Source: Leisingera sp. ANG-Vp
GTDB taxonomy: Bacteria; Pseudomonadota; Alphaproteobacteria; Rhodobacterales; Rhodobacteraceae
Reading direction: 5' to 3'
DNA length: 64,000 bases
Assembly (NCBI RefSeq): GCF_000813725.1
Contig: NZ_JWLD01000008.1
Span: 1 to 64,000 of the forward strand
Shown piece after piece: positions 50,297 through 59,780 of the stretch (within the stretch, counting starts at the first letter, position 1; every line of letters starts with the position of its first letter). The position numbers were made by a program, and so were the translations under genes. The notes under the pieces are model-generated. The model ran no database searches. It was not told where the DNA came from and saw only the letters and a program-made list of their open reading frames with translations.

Positions 50297-51316
50297 TCAC
50301 CCCTTCAGCTTCCGGTAGGAACTTGGCGTTGCGCCTGTCCATCGGCGAAAGGCCCGGTGGAAATTCGCGGAAGACGAAAATCCAACGTCCTGTGAAATCT
50401 CCTCGATGCTTTTTTGCCCGGCCTGCAAGTCCTGAATGGCAATATCCCGGCGCAGCCCGTCCTTGATCGCCTGAAAGGAAGTATTTTCGGCCTCCAGCCG
50501 CCGTATCAGCGTTCTGGGGGTGAGTTTCAGCGCCTGGGCGGCCCCGGCCAGATGGCAGGCCTCCCAGCTGTTCCGGTAAAGAAACTCGCGGATCTGCAGC
50601 GACTGGGTGTGCTCGTGGAAACTGGTGAAGATCCAGTCCCGCGGCGCCCGGTCAAGAAAGGCTTTCAGCTCTGCACTGCTGCGGGCGCCGGGCGGTCCCA
50701 GTTTTGCAGTGTCAAAGGCAATTGCCGAGCAGGGGGCCTGAAAATTGGTCTGGGCGGGGAAGATCACCGAGTAGTCCTCTGCAAATCCGGGGCGTTCAAA
50801 AGCAAACTGAACAGCGCGGACCGGCACCTCATATCCTGCCAGCCAGGACAGCAGCCCATGCGCCAGCTTTAGGAGCAGCATATGGCCAAACCGCTGCGGC
50901 GGCAGATCGGCGCAAGGCATCAGCTGCAAGACAATGCAGCCGTTCCGGCGGTTGAGATGGAGCTGGTAGTCATCCAGCAGCAGGTTCCAGAAGGTTGAAA
51001 ACCTATGCAGGGCAGACGGCAGCGAAGTGGCCGCGCTGACCGTTGTCAGCAGATGCTGCAGGGCCCTGGACCGCACCGGGCGGCTCCACAGCCCGGTCAT
51101 TTCGTCGCCGGTTTCGACGGCTGCAATTTGGTAGAGACGGACGATCTGGTCGAGGGTGACGCGGTGCGCCAGGCCGCCTGGTTCCGGGTTCAGCCCGGCG
51201 CGTTGCAGGATCGAAGCGAGCTGGCTTGCGCTGCAGCAGCTCCGCAGCGCCGTGATCCAGTCTTCTGCAAACTGCGATGAGACGGTGGCGAGATTTGAAG
51301 AGCCTGATACTGCCAT
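50297..51316 (-). CDS. AraC-family regulator divergent to dmdC
   Basis: This 339-aa regulator has an N-terminal sensor domain of the arabinose-binding-like type found in OruR/ArgR-like AraC proteins (ASILQRAGLNPEPGGLAHRVTLDQIVRLYQIAAVETGDEMTGLWSRPVR...). Its C-terminal double helix-turn-helix (about 240-337) includes QALKLTPRTLIRRLEAENTSFQAIKDGLRRDIAIQDLQAGQKSIEEISQDVGFSSSANFHRAFRRWTGATPSSYR. It is divergent to the DMSP-type acyl-CoA dehydrogenase gene with a 120-bp gap holding a GTCCA-GTA-TGGAC inverted repeat (51361-51373). It is the likely activator of the dmdCD unit. The inducer might be DMSP, acrylate or a thioester-derived acid. Confidence 0.88.
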   Translation of the reverse strand: MAVSGSSNLATVSSQFAEDWITALRSCCSASQLASILQRAGLNPEPGGLAHRVTLDQIVRLYQIAAVETGDEMTGLWSRPVRSRALQHLLTTVSAATSLPSALHRFSTFWNLLLDDYQLHLNRRNGCIVLQLMPCADLPPQRFGHMLLLKLAHGLLSWLAGYEVPVRAVQFAFERPGFAEDYSVIFPAQTNFQAPCSAIAFDTAKLGPPGARSSAELKAFLDRAPRDWIFTSFHEHTQSLQIREFLYRNSWEACHLAGAAQALKLTPRTLIRRLEAENTSFQAIKDGLRRDIAIQDLQAGQKSIEEISQDVGFSSSANFHRAFRRWTGATPSSYRKLKG

Positions 51317-51436
51317 TGCTGCGTGTAGAGCTGCCGTTTGTCACTTTTGGAAAGGACCTTGTCCAGTATGGACGTGGATTTGCTGGAGGGTAACATGTAT
51401 TTGGCGTGAAGAAACAATTCTTCTGGAGCAGCGGAA

Positions 51437-53203
51437 ATGACCTACCAGGCGCCGGTTCGCGATGTCATGTTCAACATTGAGCACCTGTCGGCCTGGCCGG
51501 ATGTCACAGCTTTGGATGCCTTCGCCGGGATCGACGCATCAGATGCGCAGGCGGCGCTGGAAGGCTTGGGGCGGTTTTGCACTGAGGTGATTGCGCCGCT
51601 GTCTGCCGTGGGCGACGAAACCGGGGCACGCTTTGACGGTACAGATGTTGTGCTGCCGGAGGCCTATGGCGCGGCGTACCAGCAGTTTCTTGAAATGGGC
51701 TGGCAGAGCCTGCCGCACCCGGCGGAGTTCGGCGGCATGGGCCTGCCGAAGGCCGTCGGAGCCGCCGCAACCGAGATGCTGAACGCGGCAGACCTGAGCT
51801 TCGGCCTCTGCCCGCTGCTGACGGACGGGGCGGTGGAAGCGCTGCTGCTGACCGGGTCGGATGCGCAGAAGGCGCGCTATCTTGAGCCGCTGATTGCGGG
51901 CCGCTGGTCCGGCACCATGAATCTGACCGAACCGCAGGCGGGCAGCGACCTGGGCCGGGTGCGATGCAAGGCGGAACCGGCTGCGGACGGCACCTATGCG
52001 GTGTCCGGCACCAAGATCTTCATCACCTATGGCGAGCACAGCCTGACCGAGAACATCATTCACCTGGTTCTGGCGCGCACGCCGGGAGCGCCGGCGGGAC
52101 CCAAGGGGCTGAGCCTGTTCATTGTGCCGAAGGTCCTGGTGGACGATGACGGCGCGCTGGGCGCCCGCAATGCGGTCAACTGCGTCAGCATCGAGCACAA
52201 GCTGGGTGTCCGCGCCAGCCCGACTGCGGTGCTGGAATACGATGGGGCCACCGGCTTCCTGGTCGGGGAAGAGAACCGCGGGCTGGAGTATATGTTCGTG
52301 ATGATGCGGGCTGCCCGGTTTGCGGTGGGCATGCAGGGGGTTGCCGTTGCCGAGCGCGCCTACCAGCACGCCGTGGCCTATGCCCGCGAGCGGGTCCAGA
52401 GCCGCCCGGTGGACGGCAGCTCCAAAGAGGCCGCTGCGATCATCGGGCACCCGGATGTGCGGCGTATGCTTCTGCGGATGCGGGCGCTGACCGAAGGCGG
52501 CCGCTCTCTGGCCATGGCAACCGCCGGCTGGCTTGACCTCGCACACCATGGCGGCGGTGAGCGGGATGCCACTGCAATGGCCGAATTCCTGGTGCCGCTG
52601 GTCAAGGGCTTCTGCACCGAGCGGGCGGTGGAGACCGCGTCCCTGGGGGTGCAGGTGCATGGCGGCATGGGCTTTATCGAAGAGACGGGGGTGGCGCAGT
52701 TCTACCGCGACGCCCGGATTCTGCCGATCTACGAGGGCACCACGGCCATCCAGGCCAATGACCTTCTGGGCCGCCAGGTGCTGCGGGACGGCGGCGAAAC
52801 CGCCTGCAGGTTTGCAGGCATGATTGCAGAAACCGAAACGGCCCTGCGCAGCGGCAGCGCTGCGGGGCAAGCCATCGCCGACTGCCTGGCGGAGGCCCGC
52901 GGCCATTTCGAGGCCAGCCTTGCCTGGCTGCTGGACGCCACGCCGAAAGATCCCAACGCGGGTTTTGCAGGCAGCGTGCCTTTCCTGATGCTGACCGGCA
53001 CCCTCGCGGCGGGCTGGCAGCTGGGCCGCGCAGCGCTGGCGGCGGACGCCAGGCTGGCGCAGGGCGAAGACAGGGAGTTCATGGCCCGCAAAACCGCAAC
53101 CGCGCTGTTTTTCGCCCAGCACATCCTGGCGGAATGCGCCACTGAACGCTCCCGGATCATCAACGGCAGCGCCAGTGTTCTGAACGCTGATTTCGAGATC
53201 TGA
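51437..53203 (+). CDS. dmdC: 3-methylmercaptopropionyl-CoA dehydrogenase (DmdC type)
   Basis: The 588-aa acyl-CoA dehydrogenase is longer than standard (about 380 aa) because of the C-terminal domain seen in DmdC and its relatives. It oxidises methylmercaptopropionyl-CoA to methylthioacryloyl-CoA in DMSP demethylation. MNLTEPQAGSDLGRVRCKAEP and KIFITYGEH belong to the FAD/substrate region. The catalytic base is expected at E433 in ILPIYEGTTAIQANDLLGRQ. The dmdD-type hydratase gene follows by 56 bp, the same gene pair as in Ruegeria pomeroyi. Other long acyl-CoA dehydrogenases exist, so the call rests on pairing with dmdD, dmdB and dmdA. Confidence 0.85.
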   Translation: MTYQAPVRDVMFNIEHLSAWPDVTALDAFAGIDASDAQAALEGLGRFCTEVIAPLSAVGDETGARFDGTDVVLPEAYGAAYQQFLEMGWQSLPHPAEFGGMGLPKAVGAAATEMLNAADLSFGLCPLLTDGAVEALLLTGSDAQKARYLEPLIAGRWSGTMNLTEPQAGSDLGRVRCKAEPAADGTYAVSGTKIFITYGEHSLTENIIHLVLARTPGAPAGPKGLSLFIVPKVLVDDDGALGARNAVNCVSIEHKLGVRASPTAVLEYDGATGFLVGEENRGLEYMFVMMRAARFAVGMQGVAVAERAYQHAVAYARERVQSRPVDGSSKEAAAIIGHPDVRRMLLRMRALTEGGRSLAMATAGWLDLAHHGGGERDATAMAEFLVPLVKGFCTERAVETASLGVQVHGGMGFIEETGVAQFYRDARILPIYEGTTAIQANDLLGRQVLRDGGETACRFAGMIAETETALRSGSAAGQAIADCLAEARGHFEASLAWLLDATPKDPNAGFAGSVPFLMLTGTLAAGWQLGRAALAADARLAQGEDREFMARKTATALFFAQHILAECATERSRIINGSASVLNADFEI

Positions 53204-53259
53204 CCCACAAAAGACACCGGCACGCCGAGTGCCTTCCAAACACTGCAAAGGCCTGACCC

Positions 53260-54066
53260 ATGTCCCACGCAACCGACCCCAAGACTTATGAAAACCTCGC
53301 TATCGAGGTGCGCGATAACGGTGTCTATGTCGTCACCCTGAACCGTCCTTCCAAACGCAATGCGCTGGACGTGGCCACGATCGAGGAACTGGTCCGTTTT
53401 TTCAGCAACGCCCATCAAGGCGGCGTCAAGGCCGTGGTGCTGGCAGGCGAGGGCGATCACTTCTGCGCCGGGCTCGATCTGGTGGAGCATTGGAAAGAAG
53501 ACCGCAGCCCCGATGATTTCATGCATGTCTGCCTGCGCTGGCACGAGGCGTTCAACAAGATGGAGTACGGCGGGGTTCCGGTGATTGCAGCGCTGAAAGG
53601 CGCAGTTGTCGGCGGCGGGCTGGAGCTGGCCAGTGCAGCGCATGTCCGGGTGATGGACCAGACCACCTATTTTGCCCTGCCCGAAGGCCAGCGCGGCATC
53701 TTCACCGGCGGTGGCGCCACCATCCGGGTCTCTGACATGATCGGCAAATACCGGATGATCGACATGATCCTGACAGGCCGGGTCTATCAGGGGCAGGAGG
53801 CCGTTGACCTGGGCCTGGCGCAATACATCACCGAAGGCTCAAGCTTTGACAAGGCGCTGGAACTGGCGGACAAGGTCGCTCAGAACCTGCCGCTGACCAA
53901 TTACGCCATCTGTTCGGCGATCAGCCATCTGAACAATATGTCGGGAATGGATGCAGCCTATGCCGAGGCGGTGGTGGCCGGGGTGGTGAACACCCAGCCT
54001 GCCGCACGCGAACGGCTGGAGGCTTTTGCCAATAAAACCGCGGCGCGGGTCCGGCCCAACAGCTAG
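53260..54066 (+). CDS. dmdD: Methylthioacryloyl-CoA hydratase (DmdD-like crotonase)
   Basis: The 268-aa crotonase has the oxyanion-hole segments HFCAGLDL and [15 protein letters not shown], with two catalytic Glu, E122 (GGGLELA) and E142 ([14 protein letters not shown]). These agree with the two catalytic Glu of Ruegeria DmdD, one residue higher in number. DmdD releases methanethiol and acetaldehyde from methylthioacryloyl-CoA. Crotonases with this GQRGIF-GGG pattern also include other enoyl-CoA hydratases, so the substrate is inferred from context. Its stop overlaps that of the convergent LysR gene in CTAG. Confidence 0.82.
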   Translation: MSHATDPKTYENLAIEVRDNGVYVVTLNRPSKRNALDVATIEELVRFFSNAHQGGVKAVVLAGEGDHFCAGLDLVEHWKEDRSPDDFMHVCLRWHEAFNKMEYGGVPVIAALKGAVVGGGLELASAAHVRVMDQTTYFALPEGQRGIFTGGGATIRVSDMIGKYRMIDMILTGRVYQGQEAVDLGLAQYITEGSSFDKALELADKVAQNLPLTNYAICSAISHLNNMSGMDAAYAEAVVAGVVNTQPAARERLEAFANKTAARVRPNS

Positions 54067-54968
54067 GTCCGGCCGCTGCCGGGCTGCGGCCCGGTCAGAA
54101 CCTTCAGGATCGTCCGCCCTCTTCGCGTTTCAAAGAAACCGGGGCGGCCGGTCAGCCAATAGCCTGCTTCAGAGACAGCGGTGTCTTCCGACAGCCGCAC
54201 CAGGCTGCCGCCGGCCAGCAGGTCCTCAACCACGCCAAGCCAGGCGAGCGCGATGCCAGCGCCGGACAGGGCCATGTGCAGAGCCAGCCCGTGGTCGTTG
54301 ACAGCAGTGCGCCCGGCCGGCAGGGCAAGGCCGGATTCGGTCTGGCGCAGCCAGTCGTCCCAGCCGATCCAGCGGTGTTCCGGGTCTTCCTGTTCAATCA
54401 CCGGCAGATCCGCCGGGAATTCCCCTTGCGGTGCGCGCCGGACCCTCTCAGCCTGGGCAGGCGCAGCCACCGCGCAGACCTGTTCGCGAAACAGCAGCCG
54501 GGCATCCTGGCCGGGCCAATCGCCCTTGCCGAAGATGATCCGGCAATCAGCGTCTTCGCGCAGCAGATCGGCATCCTTGACCAGCGTGACCACCCTTGCC
54601 GGGACACCCAGGGCGCCGGACAGCTCCGGCAGCCGGGAGGACAGCCAGTAGGCGCCGATGCCCGGGTAGGTCGCGATGGTCACCGGAGATGCCGAAGCCG
54701 TTTGCCGCAGCCTGTCGGATGTTCGGCGGATGGCATCGAAGGACTGCGAGAGGGTATCAAACAATTCATTGGCTGCTGCCGTTGGCTCCAGGCGGCCGCG
54801 CTCCTTGGTGAACAGCGCTGTGCCCAGATCCTCTTCCAGGCGCTTGATCTGATAGCTGACGGCGGGCTGCTGCACATTCAGCGCCTTGGCGGCGGCGGTG
54901 TAGCTCCGGCGCGCGAATGCCTCTTCGAACGCGCGCAGGGCTTTCAGGGGCGGCAGAGTTTCTGTCAT
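54063..54968 (-). CDS. LysR-type regulator (GcvA-like) divergent to dmdBA
   Basis: The 301-aa protein has the winged helix [65 protein letters not shown] at residues 5-70 and a GcvA-type effector domain ([23 protein letters not shown]). I chose ATG 54968 since the LysR domain begins right after it; 16 further residues upstream are unlikely. It is divergent to dmdB and convergent with dmdD, so it separates the two dmd units. Two TTGAA/TTCAA inverted repeats in the shared promoter are probable binding sites. Confidence 0.88.
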   Translation of the reverse strand: MTETLPPLKALRAFEEAFARRSYTAAAKALNVQQPAVSYQIKRLEEDLGTALFTKERGRLEPTAAANELFDTLSQSFDAIRRTSDRLRQTASASPVTIATYPGIGAYWLSSRLPELSGALGVPARVVTLVKDADLLREDADCRIIFGKGDWPGQDARLLFREQVCAVAAPAQAERVRRAPQGEFPADLPVIEQEDPEHRWIGWDDWLRQTESGLALPAGRTAVNDHGLALHMALSGAGIALAWLGVVEDLLAGGSLVRLSEDTAVSEAGYWLTGRPGFFETRRGRTILKVLTGPQPGSGRT

Positions 54969-55039
54969 TGAAAAATTCAATCCATGCAGTGATTTTTTCC
55001 TTATACCCCAAAGCATGAAGGCGAACTATTGAATTTCAA
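54967..55039. promoter_or_regulatory. Two TTGAA/TTCAA inverted repeats between lysR and dmdB
   Basis: ATTGAA-AAA-TTCAAT (54967-54981, overlapping the lysR start) and TTGAA-T-TTCAA (55029-55039) carry the same half-sites. They lie about 60 bp apart in the 101-bp divergent promoter, the usual layout of an autoregulation site plus an activation site for LysR proteins. Confidence 0.55.
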
Positions 55040-55069
55040 AAGCCGCGCATTCATCGAATGGGGAAGACC

Positions 55070-56689
55070 ATGCAAGAGCTCTATGCCCGCCTTGAAAAGA
55101 CAGCCGCCAACTATGTGCCCTTGTCACCGGTGTCGTTTCTGAACCGGGCAGAAAGCCTGCACGGAAGCCGGACTGCGGTGATCTATGGCGGGCTGCGGCG
55201 CAGCTGGTCGGACGTCGCGGCCCGGGTGCGGCGCATAGCCAGCGGCCTGGCGGCGCAGGGGATCGGCAAGGGCGACACGGTGTCGGTGCTGTGCCCGAAC
55301 ATCCCGGAATTGTTTGAGCTTCATTTTGCATTGCCGCTGACCGGGGCTGTGATCAACACGCTGAACACCCGTCTGGAAGCAGAGACGATTGCCTACATTC
55401 TGGATCATGCCGACAGCAGGCTTGTGATCGCCGACCGGGAGCTGATCCCGCTGCTGGCCAATGCTTTTAAGCTGCTGGGGCGTTCGATACCGGTCATCGA
55501 AATTGCCGACCCTGAGGCCGGATGCACGGAAACGCTTGGCGGCATGTCTTACGAAGACTTGCTGGAACAGGGCGCGGAGACGGCTGCGCATGGCCTGCCG
55601 GAGGATGAATGGGATGCCATTGCGCTGAACTACACATCGGGCACCTCCGGACGGCCCAAGGGGGTCGTCTATCACCACCGCGGCGCCTATCTTATGGCGC
55701 TGGGAACGGTGGCCGCCTGGCAGATGCCGCATTACCCGGTCTACCTGTCTGTGGTGCCGATGTTTCATTGCAACGGCTGGGGGCACCCTTGGGCAGTGGC
55801 CATGCTGGGCGGCACCATGGTGTTCACCAGAACACCTGCTGCGGACCGGATCCTGGATGCCATACGCACCCATGGCGTGACCCATTTCGGAGCTGCGCCG
55901 ATTGTTCTGCAAATGCTGGCGGAGGCAGGGGCGGAGAGGGTATTTGAGCCTGCCATCAAAGTGCTGACCGCAGGTGCGCCGCCGCCGCCCCCGGTTTTGC
56001 AAAAGACCAAGGCGATGGGCCTTGAGGTGATGCAGGTCTACGGGCTGACAGAGACCTTCGGCCATATCTCCAACTGCCTTTGGCAGGACGGCTGGGACGG
56101 GCTGGATGCTGCCGGGCAGGCCGAACTGCAGGCGCAGCAGGGGATAGCCATGCCAATGGTGGAAGCGGTGGACGTCATCGGCCGGGACAGCGGCCGGGCG
56201 GTTGCCCGCAATGGTGCGGCACAGGGTGAGATTGCCGTGCGGGGCAACACCGTGATGAAGGGGTATTACAAGGACGCCGCGGCGACAGAGAAGGCCTTTG
56301 AGGACGGCTGGTTCTGGTCCGGCGACGGCGCTGTTGTGCATCCGGACGGCTACATGCAGATCCGCGACCGGCTGAAGGACGTGATCATCTCGGGCGGCGA
56401 GAACATCTCCTCGGTCGAGGTGGAGGCCGTCCTCTACCGCCATCCCGCAGTGCAGGCCGCAGCGGTGGTTGCCATGCCCGACGCAAGATGGGGCGAGAGT
56501 CCCTGCGCTTTTGTCGAACTGCGCCCCGGCGCTGACGCCTCAGCCGAAAGCATCATCCAGTTTTGCCGCGCGCATCTGGCCGGCTTCAAAAGGCCCAAGG
56601 CCGTTGTCTTCACCGAGCTTCCGAAAACCTCCACCGGCAAGATCCAGAAGTTCCAGCTTCGTGAAACCGCCAAATCCATGAGAACCTGA
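55070..56689 (+). CDS. dmdB: Methylmercaptopropionate-CoA ligase (DmdB-like acyl-CoA synthetase)
   Basis: The 539-aa adenylate-forming enzyme activates methylmercaptopropionate to its CoA thioester, the second step of DMSP demethylation. AMP-binding motifs are YTSGTSGRPKGVVYHH (about 187-202), the VYGLTETFGH segment, GDGAVVHPDGYMQIRDRLKDVIISGGENISSVEVE, and the C-terminal catalytic lysine in TSTGKIQKF. I chose ATG 55070, preceded by GGGGAAGACC, over ATG 55058. dmdA begins at the base right after its stop. Related medium-chain or acrylate ligases look alike, so specificity depends on context. Confidence 0.86.
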   Translation: MQELYARLEKTAANYVPLSPVSFLNRAESLHGSRTAVIYGGLRRSWSDVAARVRRIASGLAAQGIGKGDTVSVLCPNIPELFELHFALPLTGAVINTLNTRLEAETIAYILDHADSRLVIADRELIPLLANAFKLLGRSIPVIEIADPEAGCTETLGGMSYEDLLEQGAETAAHGLPEDEWDAIALNYTSGTSGRPKGVVYHHRGAYLMALGTVAAWQMPHYPVYLSVVPMFHCNGWGHPWAVAMLGGTMVFTRTPAADRILDAIRTHGVTHFGAAPIVLQMLAEAGAERVFEPAIKVLTAGAPPPPPVLQKTKAMGLEVMQVYGLTETFGHISNCLWQDGWDGLDAAGQAELQAQQGIAMPMVEAVDVIGRDSGRAVARNGAAQGEIAVRGNTVMKGYYKDAAATEKAFEDGWFWSGDGAVVHPDGYMQIRDRLKDVIISGGENISSVEVEAVLYRHPAVQAAAVVAMPDARWGESPCAFVELRPGADASAESIIQFCRAHLAGFKRPKAVVFTELPKTSTGKIQKFQLRETAKSMRT

Positions 56690-57796
56690 ATGAACCACAT
56701 TGTTTCCCACTCGCGCCGCCTGCGCGATACCCCGTTCACGCCTGGCGTCGAGGCCGCAGGGGTGAAGGCCTACACCGTCTATAACCGCATGCTGCTGCCG
56801 ACTGTGTTTGAGAGTGTCGAAGCCGACTACCGCCACCTGAAGACCCATGTGCAGGTTTGGGACGTGGCGGTGGAGCGCCAGATTGAGCTGAACGGGCCTG
56901 ACGCGCAGCGCCTGATGCAGATGCTGACCCCCCGCGATCTGTCACGGATGCAGGATGACCAGTGCTATTACGTTCCGGTCACGGATGACAGGGGCGGGAT
57001 GCTCAATGATCCGGTGGCGGTGAAACACAGCGATACGCGCTGGTGGATCTCGATTGCAGACAGCGATCTGCTGCTCTGGGTCAAGGGGCTTGCCATCGGG
57101 GCTGGGATGAATGTCCGGGTCTTTGAGCCTGATGTGTCGCCGCTGGCGGTGCAGGGCCCCAAGGCGGACGCGCTTATGGAGCGGGTCTTTGGCAGCGCGG
57201 TGCATGACATCCGCTTCTTCCGCCAGAAGCGGCTGGCCTTTGCGGGCAGGTCTTATGTCGTGGCGCGGTCCGGGTATTCGAAACAGGGCGGTTTCGAGAT
57301 CTACGTCGAAGGCTCCGAACATGGCATGGCGCTGTGGGGCGCGCTGTTCGAGGCCGGCGCAGATTTGAATGTCCGGCCGGGCTGCCCGAACCTGATTGAG
57401 CGGATCGAAGGCGGGCTGCTGAGCTATGGCAACGACATGACGATGGAAAACACTCCGCTGGAATGCGGGCTGGGCAAGTTTTGCAAGCCTGCGGAAGGCA
57501 GTGCGTTCATCGGTCGGGAGGCCTTGGCATCTGAACTGGCCAGCGGACCGGCCAGGCAGATCCGGGCGGTTTCGATCCCCGGCGGCGCTGTGATCCCGCC
57601 GCGCAAAGCCTGGCCTTTGCTTAAGGAAGGGGTACGGGTTGGCCAGGTGACATCTGCTGCCTGGTCGCCGGATTTCGGGACGAATGTGGCCATCGGCATG
57701 GTGGATGCCGGCCATTGGCAGGATGGAACCGCCCTGACCGTGGAAACACCGCAAGGGCCGCGGGCTGCCCATGTGCAAGAGCGGTTCTGGGCTTAA
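56690..57796 (+). CDS. dmdA: DMSP demethylase (GcvT-family, tetrahydrofolate-dependent)
   Basis: The 368-aa enzyme transfers a methyl group from dimethylsulfoniopropionate to tetrahydrofolate, giving methylmercaptopropionate. It matches known DmdA proteins strongly by memory: RRLRDTPFTPGVEAAGVKAYTVYN, LKTHVQVWDVAVERQIEL, RDLSRMQDDQCYYVPVTDDRGGMLNDPVAVK, WWISIADSDLLLW, RSGYSKQGGFEIYVEGSE, and the CPNLIERIEGGLLSYGNDMT segment that separates DmdA from aminomethyltransferase GcvT. The family length agrees (about 364-369 aa). It abuts dmdB with no gap, so the two are coupled under the LysR-controlled promoter. Confidence 0.92.
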   Translation: MNHIVSHSRRLRDTPFTPGVEAAGVKAYTVYNRMLLPTVFESVEADYRHLKTHVQVWDVAVERQIELNGPDAQRLMQMLTPRDLSRMQDDQCYYVPVTDDRGGMLNDPVAVKHSDTRWWISIADSDLLLWVKGLAIGAGMNVRVFEPDVSPLAVQGPKADALMERVFGSAVHDIRFFRQKRLAFAGRSYVVARSGYSKQGGFEIYVEGSEHGMALWGALFEAGADLNVRPGCPNLIERIEGGLLSYGNDMTMENTPLECGLGKFCKPAEGSAFIGREALASELASGPARQIRAVSIPGGAVIPPRKAWPLLKEGVRVGQVTSAAWSPDFGTNVAIGMVDAGHWQDGTALTVETPQGPRAAHVQERFWA

Positions 57797-57926
57797 GAAA
57801 CCCGCTGGACGTGCCCAGCAGCAGATCCAAGACCTGCTCTGCAACGTTTATCATTCAGTTGCCTGTCCTCAGTGACGGGCGCTGACAGGCGGCTGCAGTT
57901 CCTTCGGCGGTTTCCGCCGTGAGAGC

Positions 57927-58440
57927 TCAGCTTTTCGGGCTTGCGGCGGCACATGCTGAGATCCTGCCGATCAGCATTTGAACTGCAAGTTCGAACACTT
58001 CCTCGTTTGAAGGAATGGGGCTGCCCAGATGGCGGGTTAAGCTCGGGAATTCTGCAGGATCGAGCCTTGCCTGCTTTTGCCTGACCAGCGCCTTGCCGTG
58101 TGCTGGATCGGGGCCGAACACGTGTTCACCAGTGCCAACGCCAATTGCTATAGAAAGCAGAACTTCCGCGAATACAGGGACTTGCCTATCCGGTAGCCCG
58201 GATCTGCCCAGAGCGTGGTAGATCGCCTCAACAACGTAGCTGGCTGCTCTGGCATCAGAGTCGGACAGGCTGGTCACTTCCACGCCGATTGTCGGGAACA
58301 CTAGATAAACGTTCCGGACAGATGATGCGATTTCTGTGAGCTGGGCGGCCCAATCCTCGTCCTTTATGTCCCTCGCGGGCAGCATCCTTGAATAGATCCG
58401 GTCCGCCATGGCTTGCAGCAATTCATTCTTGCTGCGGAAG
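57927..58440 (-). pseudogene. TetR-family regulator remnant lacking its DNA-binding domain
   Basis: Only the last 165-170 residues of a TetR protein remain. The frame enters at [18 protein letters not shown], the usual first bit after helix 3 of the HTH (YYHF.SK.EL in intact proteins), and continues with a helical ligand domain to the stop at 57927. Upstream of about 58440 the homology stops abruptly, and a 2Fe-2S gene remnant begins on the other strand. The internal ATG at 58421 could still start a 164-aa peptide, but it would not bind DNA. The intact ancestor probably regulated the divergent hydroxylase. Confidence 0.75.
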
Positions 58441-58442
58441 CT

Positions 58443-58827
58443 GATGAGCTGAAACTCACCGGAACAAAGTTTGGCTGCGGTGTTGCCTCATGCGGTGCCT
58501 GTACTGTGCATCTGGATGGTGAACGGGTTCGACCCTGCCAGACTTACGTAGAGGATGCCGAAGGCTTGGAAGTCACCACAATCGAGGCTATCGGCAGCGG
58601 TGCTGTGGGGGGCTGCACTGCAGCAGGCCTGGCCGGAGCTGGATGTTGTTCAATGCGGCTACTGCCAGTCCGGGCAGATCATTTCTGCGGTGGGGCTGCT
58701 CGCGGAAAACCCCAGCCCCACAGCTGAAGGCACCGAGGATTACATGTCCGGGATTGCCTGCCGGTGTGCTGCGTACCAGCGCATCCGGGCCAGCGTTTTG
58801 CGTGCTGCTGAAATTCTGGACGGTTGA
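58443..58827 (+). pseudogene. Decayed 2Fe-2S subunit gene of a second molybdenum hydroxylase
   Basis: The remnant starts inside the family sequence at [27 protein letters not shown], so the start codon and about 20-30 first residues are missing. After [12 protein letters not shown]-like coding the frame breaks at a run of six G (58607-58612); a +1 shift restores [35 protein letters not shown] and CRCAAYQRIRASVLRAAEILDG up to the stop at 58827. The two iron-sulfur motifs are therefore readable but split. Compare the intact gene at 39132-39587. Deletion at the 5' end plus frameshift make this a pseudogene. Confidence 0.8.
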
Positions 58828-58829
58828 AG

Positions 58830-58979
58830 ATGACCCCGAATACGTCCCGCCGAAACATTCTGAGGGGAGCCGCGGCCTCCGCTGCTGTCCTCCTTGTTGG
58901 ATGGAACCCGAGCGGCGGTCTTGCTGCAGCCCTCATCGAACCTGAAACTGGAAGAGGCCGAAAAACATCGATGATTTAG
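58830..58979 (+). pseudogene. Truncated start of the partner large subunit (Tat signal only)
   Basis: ATG 58830 opens MTPNTSRRNILRGAAASAAVLLVGW..., a clear twin-arginine signal (SRRNIL) equivalent to that of the intact large subunit at 39603. After about 38 residues the similarity to that family ends, and a stop follows at 58979, so roughly 2.1 kb of the gene is missing. It lies two bases after the 2Fe-2S remnant, as in the intact locus. The tRNA-Ala gene begins 114 bp further on. Confidence 0.75.
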
Positions 58980-59092
58980 GCGCAAGCCGGTACAGCAAGA
59001 AATTTCCAAGGAGAACCAGCCCCCGTCTGTACGTCAAAGGCAAACGTTTTGACGGAAACGGTGAAAGTATCTGATGCTTTACACTGAAGATT

Positions 59093-59168
<76 letters not shown>

Positions 59169-59352
59169 AAACCTGTCCGCTGCGGTGTGTCCGTTCCGTC
59201 TCCGGTGCGGCCCGTCTTGCGGTGTGAGCGTCGTTTACGGGACGGCGGCGCAGGCTGCAAGCGGAAAATGCGCCGGGGTCCAAATTTTTTCCGGGTTCCG
59301 CCGGCAGACAGCCCAGGGCGGCTGGAGGCCGCCCCGAACCGTTTGATCCGTC

Positions 59353-59679
59353 TCAGGAATCGTCGTCCGGCGACGACATGTCGGCGATGTCGTCCAGCGA
59401 GACGTTGTCATCATCATCGTCATCGTCCAGGACGTCATCGCCCAGATCGACATCGACGTCGTCATCATCTTCCAGGACCACGTCATCCGCGTCCATGTTC
59501 TCTTTGGCCTTCAGGGTGGCCGCATCTTCGGCATCGGCTTCGATCATCCGGGTCTTGCCGGTGTCCAGCTCGACCACCTCGCCGGTGTAGGGGCTGACGA
59601 TCGGGTCCTTGTTCAGGTCATAAAAGCGCTTGCCTGTGGTGGGGCAGACGCGCTTTACACCCCATTCTTCCTTGGGCAT
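59353..59679 (-). CDS. TIGR02300 family protein (FYDLN acid domain)
   Basis: This 108-aa protein begins MPKEEWGVKRVCPTTGKRFYDLNKDPIVSPYTGE, the diagnostic TIGR02300 sequence with the FYDLN motif, and ends in a highly acidic tail (aspartate runs such as LDDDDDDDN around residues 85-93). The N-terminal Cys/Tyr/Gly arrangement suggests a small zinc-ribbon-like fold. Function is unknown; the family is restricted to alphaproteobacteria. tRNA-Ala lies 185 bp downstream on the same strand, the order seen in many relatives. Confidence 0.95.
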   Translation of the reverse strand: MPKEEWGVKRVCPTTGKRFYDLNKDPIVSPYTGEVVELDTGKTRMIEADAEDAATLKAKENMDADDVVLEDDDDVDVDLGDDVLDDDDDDDNVSLDDIADMSSPDDDS

Positions 59680-59780
59680 GTGGATCCCCTTGATTTACTG
59701 GTGAGTCGTATCGACGATTCCGGTGCCTTGCCATATGAGGGGGGCACTGTCAAAGCCAAAGCCTGGAAAGGGGCGCCTGC

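Noticed and set aside
51539-53272. 577-aa minus-strand frame
   Set aside because: Antisense of the dmdC-type acyl-CoA dehydrogenase.
56690-57796. Aminomethyltransferase GcvT of the glycine cleavage system
   Set aside because: No gcvH or gcvP is adjacent, and the DmdA-specific segments (CYYVPVTDDRGGM, GCPNLIERIEGGLLSYGND) are present.
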